Source of the DNA: Streptomyces chrestomyceticus JCM 4735
Lineage (GTDB): Bacteria; Actinomycetota; Actinomycetes; Streptomycetales; Streptomycetaceae
Assembly (NCBI RefSeq): GCF_003865135.1
Contig: NZ_BHZC01000001.1
Span: forward strand, 1,302,001 to 1,366,000
Direction: 5' to 3'
DNA length: 64,000 nucleotides
Below the pieces are notes generated by a model. That model made no database searches. It was not told the origin of the DNA and was given only the letters and a program-made list of their open reading frames with translations. Positions 51,946-60,286 of the stretch are shown here, piece after piece. The translations under genes and the position numbers were made by a program. Positions within the stretch are counted from its first letter, which is position 1, and each line of letters starts with the position of its first letter.

Positions 51946-53211
51946 TTACCAGGCGACGGGGAGCGAGATCAAGCCACGTGCGCGCAGGGTCCGGCGGTAG
52001 CGCAGACCGTCCCGCGGAACATCCAGCCGCAGCCCGGGAAAACGGCTGATGAGAGCGGCCAGCGCGGTCTCCGTCTCCATGCGCGCGAGGGCCGCGCCGA
52101 GGCAGTAGTGGATGCCGTGCCCGAACATGAGGTGGCCCGCGGCGTCCCGGTCCGGATCCAGTGTTCCGGCGTCGGGGAAGCGGTGCGGGTCCCGGTTGGC
52201 GGAGGCAAGGGAGAGCAGCACAGTCTCCCCCCGCGGCACCAGCACGCCACCGATTTCCACGTCCTCGACGGGGAACCGGCGGATGGCCAGCGCGACCGGT
52301 CCGTCGTAGCGGGCGAACTCCTCCACGGCCTTCCCGAGTTCGGCTGGATCCGCGCGCAACGCCGTGAGGCGTTCGGGGTGGTCCAGCAGGGCGAGTACGG
52401 AATTGCCGATGAGGTGGACGGTGTTCTCGTAGCCGGCGAAGAGCAGGAGGAAGGCGAGCGAGGTCAGCTCGTCCTCGGTCAGCCGGTCCCCGTCCGCCTC
52501 CGCGTCCGGGCCCGCGCTGCCGTCCGTACCGCCGTCCGCCGTACCGTCCGTACCGCCGTCCCTGACCATGATCAGGTCGGACAGCAGGTCGTCCCCGGGC
52601 GCGGTCCGCTTGGCCGCGATCAGACCGGTGTAGTAGCGCAGCATCGCCCCGACGGCCTGCTTCGTCTGCTCCGGCCGGGCCGGGTCGGGCGTGATCAGCG
52701 CGTCGGTCCAGCTCCGGAAGTCCGGGCGGTCCCGCTCCGGTACGCCGAGCAGGTCGCAGATGACGACGATGGGCAGCGGTCCGGCGTAACTGGCGATCAG
52801 GTCGGTCCGTCCGCTCTCCGCCACCGCGTCCAGCAGGCCGTCCGCGAGCCGCCGCACGGGTTCCCGCAGCTTCTCGACCCGGGCGGGGGTGAACGCCTTC
52901 GCCACCAGGCGGCGCACCCGTGTGTGGTCCGGCGGATCCATGTTGAGCAGGTTGGCGTCCAGCGCGGGCGGCAGCGAGAACCCTCGGTAGCCGCCGCCCG
53001 CATGGCGTTTGTCGAGCGAGAGCCGTGGATCGGACAGTCCGCGGCGCACGTCCTCGTACCGTGTCACCAGCCACGCGGGCTGTCCGTCGGGGCCGGCGAC
53101 GCGGTGTACGGGCCCGGCGTCCCGCAGCGCCGCGTAGCCGGCGTACGGGTCGTCCAGGAGATGCGTCACGTCGATGAGGTCGTCGGGGCCGGTCTCGGCG
53201 GTCTTCTGCAT
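51946..53211 (-). CDS. cytochrome P450 with a Gly/Asp/Thr-repeat insertion
   Basis: 421-residue soluble bacterial P450. The I-helix reads LLLFAGYENT (oxygen-activation Thr264), the K-helix ExxR is Glu298-Arg301, and the heme loop FGHGIHYCLGAAL has Cys370 as iron ligand. Similarity is to the CYP105/107-type group. Residues about 218-242 form a repetitive GGTDGTADGGTDG insertion before helix I, encoded by short DNA repeats at about 52500-52565. No ferredoxin or reductase gene is adjacent. Start chosen at the ATG before QKTAETG; 22 upstream codons are open but not family-like. Confidence 0.92.
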   Translation of the reverse strand: MQKTAETGPDDLIDVTHLLDDPYAGYAALRDAGPVHRVAGPDGQPAWLVTRYEDVRRGLSDPRLSLDKRHAGGGYRGFSLPPALDANLLNMDPPDHTRVRRLVAKAFTPARVEKLREPVRRLADGLLDAVAESGRTDLIASYAGPLPIVVICDLLGVPERDRPDFRSWTDALITPDPARPEQTKQAVGAMLRYYTGLIAAKRTAPGDDLLSDLIMVRDGGTDGTADGGTDGSAGPDAEADGDRLTEDELTSLAFLLLFAGYENTVHLIGNSVLALLDHPERLTALRADPAELGKAVEEFARYDGPVALAIRRFPVEDVEIGGVLVPRGETVLLSLASANRDPHRFPDAGTLDPDRDAAGHLMFGHGIHYCLGAALARMETETALAALISRFPGLRLDVPRDGLRYRRTLRARGLISLPVAW

Positions 53212-53298
53212 GGTGCACGACTCTAGACACGACGGCGTCCGGCCGGCTGGGCGGCCACCGACGCCGTCGGTGGCCACCGTGCCATCCCGTCCCGTGCC

Positions 53299-54603
53299 TC
53301 AGTGCCGCCGCGTGGCGCTGCGCTGCCGCAGTTCGGTGAGCACCGTGTCCGTCAGCGGCGAGTGGTATACGTCCGCGACCCGCGCCAAGTGTTCGAACTC
53401 CGCCGCGAGTTCGGCCACGCCCCCGGTACAGGTACACCCGGCCCGGCCGCCCGGCAGTTGCTCCCGGCCCCCGGCCGCCCCCTGGGGCGCGCGCTCCCCC
53501 ACCCGATCCTCGGCCATCACCACCACGCTGTCGGAACCGAGGGCGGGTACGAGGCCGATCGCCCGGTTCTCCAGTCCGCGGCGCAGCGCGGCGGCCTCCG
53601 CGACGGCCGCGAGCTGCCGTTCGTCCGCCACGACCGCGCGCCCGCGCTCCCGCGCGATGTCGATGGTGTCCGACTCCACGTACCGCCGGATGCCGCGCTG
53701 GACGTCCCGGATCTCCGCCATCTGCCGGTCGGCGCGCCGCTGGAGACCGGTGAGCCGCCACCGGCCGGCCCCGGCCGGACGCCGCGCGGCGACCTCGGGA
53801 GCCTGCGCGGCGACGTCCTTCCACAGCGGGTGCAGCCGGCGCAGCCGGCGCCAGGCGTACGCCCGGGTGCCGACGGCCGGCAGCGCGAGCCCGGTCAGCA
53901 CCAGGACGGCGGCGACCGAAGCGCTCAGCGGCGCCACCCCGTTGGAGAGCCACGGCGCCTCGTGCCCGGCCCAGGACAGCACGAAGCCGGCCAGCTTGCC
54001 GGCGCAGTACACCAGGCCGAGCCAGCACCCCGTGGCCAGCACCCGCAGGCCGCGGGCGAGCCAGGACGGACCGACCTGGCGGGCGTAGCGCGGGCAGAGG
54101 GTGCCGAGCCCGGCGAGGCTCGCGCCGAAAATGGCCAGATACAGCACCAGGAACGTCATCACCCCTGGCGAGCCGGTGTACGCCGTACTGAAGTCGCGGG
54201 GGTGTTCCACGTCGTCCGGCCGTCCGACGGCGAAGCACAGGACCGCGACCGCCCAGGTGACGGCCACCACCGCCACGGCCGCGCGGGACCGTGTCCGGGC
54301 CCGCGCGCGGCCTTCCGCACCCGTGCCGCTGTTCCAGCGCAGCATCAGGACGAACGCGCCGGCGGCGAAGACCACGACCGCGGAGTAGAGGACGACCATC
54401 GACAGGTTCGGCACACCGGTCAGCCGGTCGAGCCACCGGTACACGCCGGGGGCGGAGAACAGGAACCCGGTCGCGACGCAGGCGCTCATCACGCACGTCA
54501 GGCCCAGGTCCGTATTGCCGCGGTCGCCGAGCCAGGCGCGCGTCTTGAAGGCGACGACGGCCCAGGCCGCCCCGCCGGAACACAGGTACAGCGCGTCAAA
54601 CAC
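53299..54603 (-). CDS. MAB_1171c-type putative transporter (DUF6545-like)
   Basis: 434-residue protein: seven or so N-terminal membrane segments (about 1-260) and a C-terminal cytosolic helical region with HPLWKDVAAQAPEVAA and RRADRQMAEIRDVQRGIRRYVE, the marks of the MAB_1171c family. The GTG at 54603 overlaps the end of the ImmA/IrrE-like gene by eight bases (GTGTTTGA), so they are translated together. In actinobacteria this pair recurs beside XRE regulators and redox enzymes; a signalling role is likely, a transport role unproven. Confidence 0.8.
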   Translation of the reverse strand: MFDALYLCSGGAAWAVVAFKTRAWLGDRGNTDLGLTCVMSACVATGFLFSAPGVYRWLDRLTGVPNLSMVVLYSAVVVFAAGAFVLMLRWNSGTGAEGRARARTRSRAAVAVVAVTWAVAVLCFAVGRPDDVEHPRDFSTAYTGSPGVMTFLVLYLAIFGASLAGLGTLCPRYARQVGPSWLARGLRVLATGCWLGLVYCAGKLAGFVLSWAGHEAPWLSNGVAPLSASVAAVLVLTGLALPAVGTRAYAWRRLRRLHPLWKDVAAQAPEVAARRPAGAGRWRLTGLQRRADRQMAEIRDVQRGIRRYVESDTIDIARERGRAVVADERQLAAVAEAAALRRGLENRAIGLVPALGSDSVVVMAEDRVGERAPQGAAGGREQLPGGRAGCTCTGGVAELAAEFEHLARVADVYHSPLTDTVLTELRQRSATRRH

Positions 54604-55225
54604 CCGATCCCCCGTCCGTGTCAGCAGTCCCGGCGCCGCTCGCGGCGTCGTCCTTCCCGGCCACGCCGCCCGCGCGCCCCGTGCCGTTCCGCCCGGCGCG
54701 CCGGTGCCGCAGGGCGGGCTCCAGGGCCGCGGCGAGGTCGGCGGCCCGCCCTGTCGGCCCGGGCCCGTGGTCGGTCACCGGCGGCACCACCCGCTCCATG
54801 AGCAGCCCGCCCAGCAACTCCGCCTCCCGGGCGCCGGGGCCGTGCCGTACGGGCGGGCCGTCGCCGGGCGCGTCGGCTGTCCCGGACTCCAGCAGGAGGC
54901 GCCCGAGTTCGTGCAGCACGATGTGTGTCTGGTGCCAGGGCGTGGTCCGCAGTTCGCAGAAGATCCAGTAACCGTCGGCGGTACGGGCCGTCAGGCCGGA
55001 CGTGGTGCCGCCCAGTGTCATCGGCACGATCCGTACGGGCTCCCCCAGGCGCGCCGCGACGGCGTCGCACACGTCCGCCAGGACCGCAGGGGCGGGCAGG
55101 TCGAGCTCCGCCATCAGCCGTCGGCACCGGTACCGTGCGCGCCGGGCCCGCGCGCCCGCGCGCAGACGGCCCCACCGTTTCGTACGCACGCTCCGCGCCC
55201 CGTTCCCGGTCCGCGCGCCCCCCAT
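54596..55225 (-). CDS. ImmA/IrrE-like (toxin-component) protein with an altered HExxH motif
   Basis: 209 residues. A basic N-terminus (RRARYRCRRLMAELDLP) leads into a domain with GEPVRIVPMTLGGTTSGLTARTADGYWIFCE and HQTHIVLHELGRLLLE. In ImmA/IrrE metallopeptidases the motif is HExxH; here His105-Glu106 are kept but position 109 is Arg, so metal binding is doubtful. The tail after about 165 is disordered and Gly-rich. The ATG at 55225 has a well-spaced GGGGGGCGG site; ATG 55231 and GTG 55189 are alternatives. It is coupled to the MAB_1171c-type gene; no XRE antitoxin gene is next to it. Confidence 0.72.
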   Translation of the reverse strand: MGGARTGNGARSVRTKRWGRLRAGARARRARYRCRRLMAELDLPAPAVLADVCDAVAARLGEPVRIVPMTLGGTTSGLTARTADGYWIFCELRTTPWHQTHIVLHELGRLLLESGTADAPGDGPPVRHGPGAREAELLGGLLMERVVPPVTDHGPGPTGRAADLAAALEPALRHRRAGRNGTGRAGGVAGKDDAASGAGTADTDGGSGV

Positions 55226-55705
55226 CAGCATCCGCCCCCCGGCTGCGTTCCCCCGGATTCCGGCCGCCCCGCGCCCCGCACGCAGTTGCCACCGCCGAAA
55301 CCGCAGCCCGCATCCTGTCACGCACGCGATATCGCGCACCAGTGCACTTACGGTCAGTGAAAAGCGCGGAAACCGCGGCCCATGACCAAGGATTCCCAGC
55401 CGTGGCCCGCGCGAACGGCCGGGGGCCGGACGACTGTCGTCCGTCGTCCTCCCGGTTGGCCGGGCCACCGGCCTTGGGTCGGCACATGGCGCGCGGACAT
55501 CGTTCAACTCCGTCCACGGGGAGTCCGCGACGCGCGGCGCGAAGAGGTCCTCCTGTGGGTACGGCACGGGACTACGCGTGGTATGTGCGCCTGCAGGAGG
55601 AATTTCCGACGCGAAGCTCCTTATCAGGAATGGGAGTTGGCCGTCGGCCTTTCCCGACGCTGTGAACCGACCGTAAGCAACGGCATGATGCCGCAGGTGG
55701 ACGCG
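55226..55705. other. Intergenic region without a convincing gene
   Basis: About 460 bp between the divergent ImmA/IrrE-like gene and the frameshifted MFS gene. The expected XRE partner was looked for on both strands and not found. A strong AGGAGGA ribosome-like site lies near 55595, and an 11-residue frame (MGVGRRPFPTL, 55630-55665) sits just before the MFS start; neither is assigned with confidence. Less GC-rich spots at about 55325-55365 may hold the divergent promoters. Confidence 0.5.
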
Positions 55706-57012
55706 ATGAATGACCTTCCGGACCGGCCCCGTACCCGCTGGGGAGTATTCGCCCGCCCCGACTTCCGCCGGCTCTGGCTGGGCGAGACCGTGAGCGGACT
55801 GGGCAACGGCATCACCGTGGTGGCCCTGCCCCTGATCGCGGTCGTGGTGCTGGACGCCGACTCCACCGCCGTCGGCCTGATCGCCGCGGCGGTGTGGCTG
55901 CCCTGGCTGCTGGTGGGGCTGCCGGTGGGCGCGTGGGTGGACCGGATGCGCAAACGGCCGCTGATGATCGCGTGCGACCTGGTGTCCGCCGTGGCACTGA
56001 TGAGCATTCCGCTGACGGCGTGGGCCGGCGCCCTCACCCTCCAGCAGTTGGTCCTCGTCGCGCTGGTCTGCGGCACCGCGACGGTGTGCTTCAACACCGC
56101 CTACCACTCCTACATCCGGATCGTGCTGGACGGCCGCGACCTCCTGGAGGGCAACGCCAAGCTGCAGGGCAGCAAGGCCGCCACCCAGGTCGCCGGGCCA
56201 GGCGCGGCGGGGCTGCTCGCCCAGGCGGTCGGCACGGTCAGCGGGCTGGTGGCCGACGCGGTGACATTCCTGGTCTCCGCGTTCTGCCTGCAACGGATCG
56301 ACGTGGCCGAGCCGGCGCCAACCCACGACGAGGAGCGCGTCCCGCTGCGGCAGCAGATCGCCGAAGGGCTGCGCTTCCTCGGCCGCGACCGGTACCTGCG
56401 GTGGATGGTCACCTGGGGTGCCGTGCTGAACATGGCGCTGATGGGCTCCCAGGCGGCTCAGGTCGTGTTCCTCGTCCGTACCCTCGGCCTGAATTCGGCC
56501 ATGGTCGGGCTCCTGCTCACCGGCAGCAGCGTCGGCGGCATCGTCGGGGCGCTGCTGACCACCCGGATCACGCGGCGGATCGGCACCGGACGCGGACTGC
56601 TGCTGCTCCAGGTGATGACCGCACCGTTCGCACTGCTCATGCCGTTGACGTCCGCCGGGCGGGGCTGCTGCTCTTCGTGGGCGGATCGTTCGCCCTCGGG
56701 GTCGGCGTCGCCGTCGCCAACGTCGTGGTCGGCAGCTTCCGGCAGACCTACTGCCCGCCGCGCATGCTCGGCCGGGTCGTGGCGACGTCCATGATGCTCA
56801 ACCACAGCACCATTCCGCTCGGTTCCCTGCTCGGCGGCGTGCTGGGCGACGCGGTCGGCCCCCGGCCGACCCTGTGGATCATGGCGGGCGTGACCGCGCC
56901 CTGCTGGCTCGTCCTCGCCCTGAGCCCGATGCGCCACGTCCGCGACCTCCCCCTGAGCTACGAGTCGGAACAGGTCCACCAGCAACTGAAGGGAGAAAGG
57001 AGCGCCACCTGA
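55706..57012 (+). pseudogene. MFS transporter with a single frameshift
   Basis: The first frame (from ATG 55706; ATG 55685 is an alternative) encodes RWGVFARPDFRRLWLGETVSGLGNGITVVALPL and eight or so membrane segments, a DHA3/EntS-type carrier. Around 56650-56662, in CGCCGGGCGGGGCTG, similarity passes from this frame to the next: PLTSAG continues as LLLFVGGSFALGVGVAVANVVVG and runs to a stop at 57012. This fits loss of one base in the GC run. Together the frames give a normal length of about 435 residues. It may be a true pseudogene or a sequencing error. Confidence 0.8.
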
Positions 57013-57210
57013 CCGGGACGAACCCCTGCGTGTCGCCATGCCCGGTGAAGGAGTGGAGGCCGGTCCGAAGGCCGGACAGCGGCGGATGTCCAGCTTGGAC
57101 GGACGGCAGAGGCGGCGCGCACCGAAACACCGCCCAGCCCGGCAACCCGGCAGCCCGCCCGGCAGCTCAGCGACCCGGCGACCCCCACATTGGGGCAAAA
57201 GAGCACGGAA

Positions 57211-57252
57211 AACAGCCCCCGGTCTGAGATTTCCCTCAGACCGGGAGCTGTT
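57211..57252 (-). terminator. Terminator of the tRNA-Pro gene
   Basis: A 17-bp stem with one mismatch and a six-base loop starts eight bases after the tRNA 3' end on the minus strand and is followed by a T-containing stretch (CTCTTTTG). Confidence 0.75.
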
Positions 57253-57259
57253 TCACCCG

Positions 57260-57333
<74 letters not shown>

Positions 57334-57446
57334 ATACCCGTCCGGCCCGGTGTTTCTCCCGGCTGGCCGTGCAAGAGAACAATACCGCATGTCAGGGGTG
57401 TCCGCCGCCAGGTTCGGGCACGGCGGGCCCGCCGGCCCGACTGTCG

Positions 57447-57494
57447 CGGTGCCGGGGGCGCATGAGTACGCGTACTCATGCGCCCCCGGCACCG
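57447..57494. repeat. Perfect 48-bp palindrome without spacer
   Basis: Left arm 57447-57470 and right arm 57471-57494 are exact inverses, centred on GTACGCGTAC. The element lies between the tRNA-Pro 5' side and the YiaA-type gene, ending 18 bases before its ATG. It could extrude as a cruciform, terminate transcription in either direction, or bind a large dimeric regulator. Confidence 0.9.
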
Positions 57495-57512
57495 TGGCGG
57501 GACGCTACGCGC

Positions 57513-57806
57513 ATGACCACTCCATCGATACAGCGGCCGACGACCACCGCCTTCTTCGTGCAGTCCGCGATCTCGTTCGGGCTCTCCCTGGTCGCCCTGA
57601 TGGTCGGGATCGTCAAGCTGCCCGTGGGCGCCTGGGAGCGCGGCTTTCTCGGGCTCGGTCTGATCTTCGTGGTCTCGTCGGCGTTCACGCTGGCCAAGTG
57701 CGTACGGGACCGGCAGGAGGTCGAGGAGGTCACCAACCGGGTGGACAAGGCGAGGATCGACAAGCTCCTGATCGAACAGGACGTCTTCAAGCCGGGTCAG
57801 GTCTGA
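57513..57806 (+). CDS. YiaA/YiaB family inner-membrane protein
   Basis: 97-residue protein with two membrane segments (AFFVQSAISFGLSLVALMVGIVKL and RGFLGLGLIFVVSSAFTLAKCV) separated by a short loop, and a charged C-terminal tail (KCVRDRQEVEEVTNRVDKARIDKLL). This is the YiaAB domain layout; function unknown. The ATG at 57513 lies just behind the 48-bp palindrome, which probably controls it. Its last 20 bases overlap the convergent SoxR gene. Confidence 0.8.
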   Translation: MTTPSIQRPTTTAFFVQSAISFGLSLVALMVGIVKLPVGAWERGFLGLGLIFVVSSAFTLAKCVRDRQEVEEVTNRVDKARIDKLLIEQDVFKPGQV

Positions 57807-58284
57807 CGCCCGGCGTCTCGACACCGACGGTTTCGGGGCGGTCGCCCAGCAGGTAGCGGGCGCCCGCCCCGCTCACGGCCGCCGCGTCGCCCGGGTTGTA
57901 CAGGCCGCACTTGCGCAGGCTCAGGCAGCCACAGCCGATGCAGCTCGACAACTGGCCGCGCAGCTTCTGGAGTTCGGCGATCTGCTGGTCGATGCGGCGG
58001 GTCCAGGTGCGGGCCACCTTGTTCCACTCGGTGGCGTTGGGCGCGCGGTCGCGCGGCAGCCTGGCCAGCGCCGCGCTGGTCTCCTCCAGGGACAGCCCGA
58101 CCGCCTGGGCCGCCCGGATGAAGGCGATACGGCGCAGGGTGGCGCGGGTGAAGCGGCGCTGTCCGCCGCCGGTGCGTTCGGAGTGGATCAGGCCCAGCTC
58201 CTCGTAGTAGCGCAGCGCGGAGGCGGCCAGTCCGCTGCGCCCGGCGAGCTCGCCGATCGGGAGCCGGTCGTGGGGTGAGGTCAT
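57787..58284 (-). CDS. soxR: redox-sensitive MerR regulator SoxR
   Basis: 165-residue regulator. A MerR winged helix (LPIGELAGRSGLAASALRYYEELGLI, then RTGGGQRRFTRATLRRIAFI), a long dimerisation helix and the four-cysteine [2Fe-2S] site CIGCGCLSLRKC (Cys115, 118, 120, 126) are all present. Oxidation of the cluster by redox-active compounds turns on target promoters by untwisting a long spacer. Start at the ATG before TSPHDRLP. It is divergent from a split transketolase whose promoter has a SoxR-like site. Confidence 0.95.
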   Translation of the reverse strand: MTSPHDRLPIGELAGRSGLAASALRYYEELGLIHSERTGGGQRRFTRATLRRIAFIRAAQAVGLSLEETSAALARLPRDRAPNATEWNKVARTWTRRIDQQIAELQKLRGQLSSCIGCGCLSLRKCGLYNPGDAAAVSGAGARYLLGDRPETVGVETPGVRPDPA

Positions 58285-58301
58285 GCCCGTCAGATTAGCG
58301 C

Positions 58302-58332
58302 TTGACTTCAAGTGGACTTTAAGTTGCAGGCT
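58302..58332 (+). promoter_or_regulatory. SoxR-type promoter of the transketolase operon
   Basis: A -35-like TTGACT (58302-58307) and a -10-like CAGGCT (58327-58332) are separated by 19 bases, the long spacer expected for MerR-family activation. The spacer contains the symmetric ACTTCAAGTGGACTTTAAGT (58305-58324, nearly perfect inverted halves). The transketolase ATG lies only seven bases beyond, so the message may be leaderless or nearly so. Confidence 0.65.
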
Positions 58333-58339
58333 CTCTTCC

Positions 58340-59089
58340 ATGACGCACACGACCCTGGACGGGACCGCCGCGCACGCCACCGGCTTCGGCGAACTCCCGC
58401 ACCTGATGAGCCTGATGACCGGCGACGAGAAGCACGGCCCGGCCGCCACCTCCACCCTCGACGCCCTGTGGGTGCTCTACGACCGGGTGCTGCGGGTTTC
58501 CCCCGCCACCGCCCAGGACCCGGCCCGGGACCGCTTCCTCCTCTCCAAGGGCCACGGGCCGATGGCCTACTACGCGGTGCTCGCCGCCAAGGGCTTCTTC
58601 CCCACCGCGTGGCTGCCGGGCTTCGGCTCGTACGACTCGCCGCTCGGCCACCACCCGGACCGGGTGCTGGTGCCGGGCGTGGAGATCGGCAGCGGTTCGC
58701 TGGGGCACGGGCTGCCGCTGGCCGTGGGCACGGCGCTGGGGCTGCGGGCCCGGGGCCTCACCGATCCGGCGGTGTGGGTCCTGATCGGCGACGCCGAGCT
58801 GGACGAGGGCAGCAACCACGAGGCCATCGCGTACGCGGGCGCCGCCGGCCTGTCCCGGCTGCACACGCTGGTCGTCGACAACACCTCGGCGAGCCACGGC
58901 TGGCGCGGCGGGATCGCCTCGCGGTTCGAGGCCGCCGGCTGGTCGGCGGTGACCGTGGACGGGCGCGACCACGAGGCCCTGTACGCGGCGTTCACCGCGC
59001 CCCACCCGGACCGGCCGCACGCGGTCGTGGCCCGGGTGGAGGCCAAGGAGTACTCGGGCGAGCCGAAGCCGAAGGCCGCGGCGGCCTGA
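58340..59089 (+). CDS. transketolase, N-terminal (ThDP-binding) subunit
   Basis: 249-residue protein equal to the first half of transketolase. HGPAATSTLDALWVLYDRVLRV, LSKGHGPMAYYAVLAAKGFF, GSGSLGHGLPLAVGTALGLR and the ThDP/Mg motif GDAELDEGSNHEA are clear. With the separate C-terminal subunit it forms a heteromeric transketolase-like enzyme transferring two-carbon units between sugar phosphates or ketoacids. Start at the ATG at 58340 just behind the SoxR-type promoter. Confidence 0.9.
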   Translation: MTHTTLDGTAAHATGFGELPHLMSLMTGDEKHGPAATSTLDALWVLYDRVLRVSPATAQDPARDRFLLSKGHGPMAYYAVLAAKGFFPTAWLPGFGSYDSPLGHHPDRVLVPGVEIGSGSLGHGLPLAVGTALGLRARGLTDPAVWVLIGDAELDEGSNHEAIAYAGAAGLSRLHTLVVDNTSASHGWRGGIASRFEAAGWSAVTVDGRDHEALYAAFTAPHPDRPHAVVARVEAKEYSGEPKPKAAAA

Positions 59090-59204
59090 GGCGTACCGCC
59101 CGGCCCGTACGTACGGCCATAACCGTAGCCGTAGCCACAACCGCGGCCCCCCGTATCCGCACGACCCGCACCGCACCGCACCGACTTCAAGAAGGATCAC
59201 TCCG

Positions 59205-60107
59205 ATGGACACCATGCGCGAACGTTTCGCCTCGGTCACCACCCAGTTGCTGGACGAGGACCCTCGGCTGGCGGTCGTCCTCGCCGACATCGGCGTCGAC
59301 GGCTTCCGGACCGCCCAGGAACGCCACCCCGGGAGGGTGGTGAACGTCGGCATCAGAGAGCAGCTCCTCGTCGGGGTCGGCGGCGGTCTCGCCCTGGCCG
59401 GGCTGCGGCCCGTCGTGCACACCTTCGCCAGCTTCCTGGTGGAGCGCCCCTTCGAACAGGTGAAGCTGGACTTCGGGCACCAGGACGTGGGCGGGGTGCT
59501 GGTCAGCGCCGGGGGTTCGTACGACTGGCCGGCCGGCGGTTTCACCCACATGGCGCCGGGCGACGTCGCCCTGCTCGACAGCCTGGACGGCTGGACCGTG
59601 CACGTCCCCGGCCACCCGGACGAGGCCGACACGCTGCTGCGGCGGGCCGCCGCGGCCGGTGACGACAAGGTCTACGTACGGCTGTCCGTGCAGACCAACG
59701 TGACGCCGCGGCCGGTCGACGGGGCGCGCTTCCTGACGGTGCGCGAAGGGACCGGCGGCGTCGTGCTGGCGGTCGGGCCGATGCTGGACAACGTCCTGGC
59801 GGCGACCGAGGGCCTGGACGTGACCGTGCTGTACGCGACGACCGTCCGGCCCTTCGACGACGCGGCGCTGCGGGCCGCGGTGGCCGGGACGACGGCGGCG
59901 GACGTGGTACTCGTCGAGCCGTACCACGAGGGCACCTCGACCCGGCACGCGAACGACGCGCTGGAGCACGTGCCGCACCGCGTCCTCGGCCTCGGCGTCG
60001 GCCGCCGGGAACTGCGCCGCTACGGACAGCTCGACGAGCACCTGGCGGGCCAGGGCCTGGACGCGCGGTCGCTGCGCGAGCGGATCACCGGCTTCCTCGC
60101 CCGGTGA
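59205..60107 (+). CDS. transketolase, C-terminal subunit
   Basis: 300 residues containing the pyrimidine-binding domain (VNVGIREQLLVGVGGGLALAGLRPVVHTFASFLVERPFEQ) and the C-terminal transketolase domain (VVLAVGPMLDNVLAATEGLDVTVLYATTVRPFDDAALRAAV, LVEPYHEGTSTRHANDAL). The activating Glu lies in GIREQ. The ATG follows GAAGGATC. The 115-bp spacer to the N-subunit contains short tandem ACCGTAGCC-like repeats but no gene. Confidence 0.9.
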   Translation: MDTMRERFASVTTQLLDEDPRLAVVLADIGVDGFRTAQERHPGRVVNVGIREQLLVGVGGGLALAGLRPVVHTFASFLVERPFEQVKLDFGHQDVGGVLVSAGGSYDWPAGGFTHMAPGDVALLDSLDGWTVHVPGHPDEADTLLRRAAAAGDDKVYVRLSVQTNVTPRPVDGARFLTVREGTGGVVLAVGPMLDNVLAATEGLDVTVLYATTVRPFDDAALRAAVAGTTAADVVLVEPYHEGTSTRHANDALEHVPHRVLGLGVGRRELRRYGQLDEHLAGQGLDARSLRERITGFLAR

Positions 60108-60286
60108 CGCCGGACGGCCGGCGGCCCGCGCCGGCCACGGATCTCCGTCCCCCGCCTCATCGGTCCCCCCGCGACTCGCCAAGGCGCGCGCCGCGGGGTG
60201 TTGACCTCTGACCGTCGGTGCGTGACACGATCGGTCGGCTCACCCCAGGCCACGCTCGCCCCAGGCCGCCGACCACGTAACCCCCC

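Noticed and set aside
51946..53211. Possible secondary-metabolite cluster around the P450
   Set aside because: No core biosynthetic gene, ferredoxin or tailoring partner lies nearby.
59090..59204. Short ACCGTAGCC-type repeats considered as a CRISPR or regulatory array
   Set aside because: Only a few imperfect 6-9 base units without spacers; most likely simple repeat drift.
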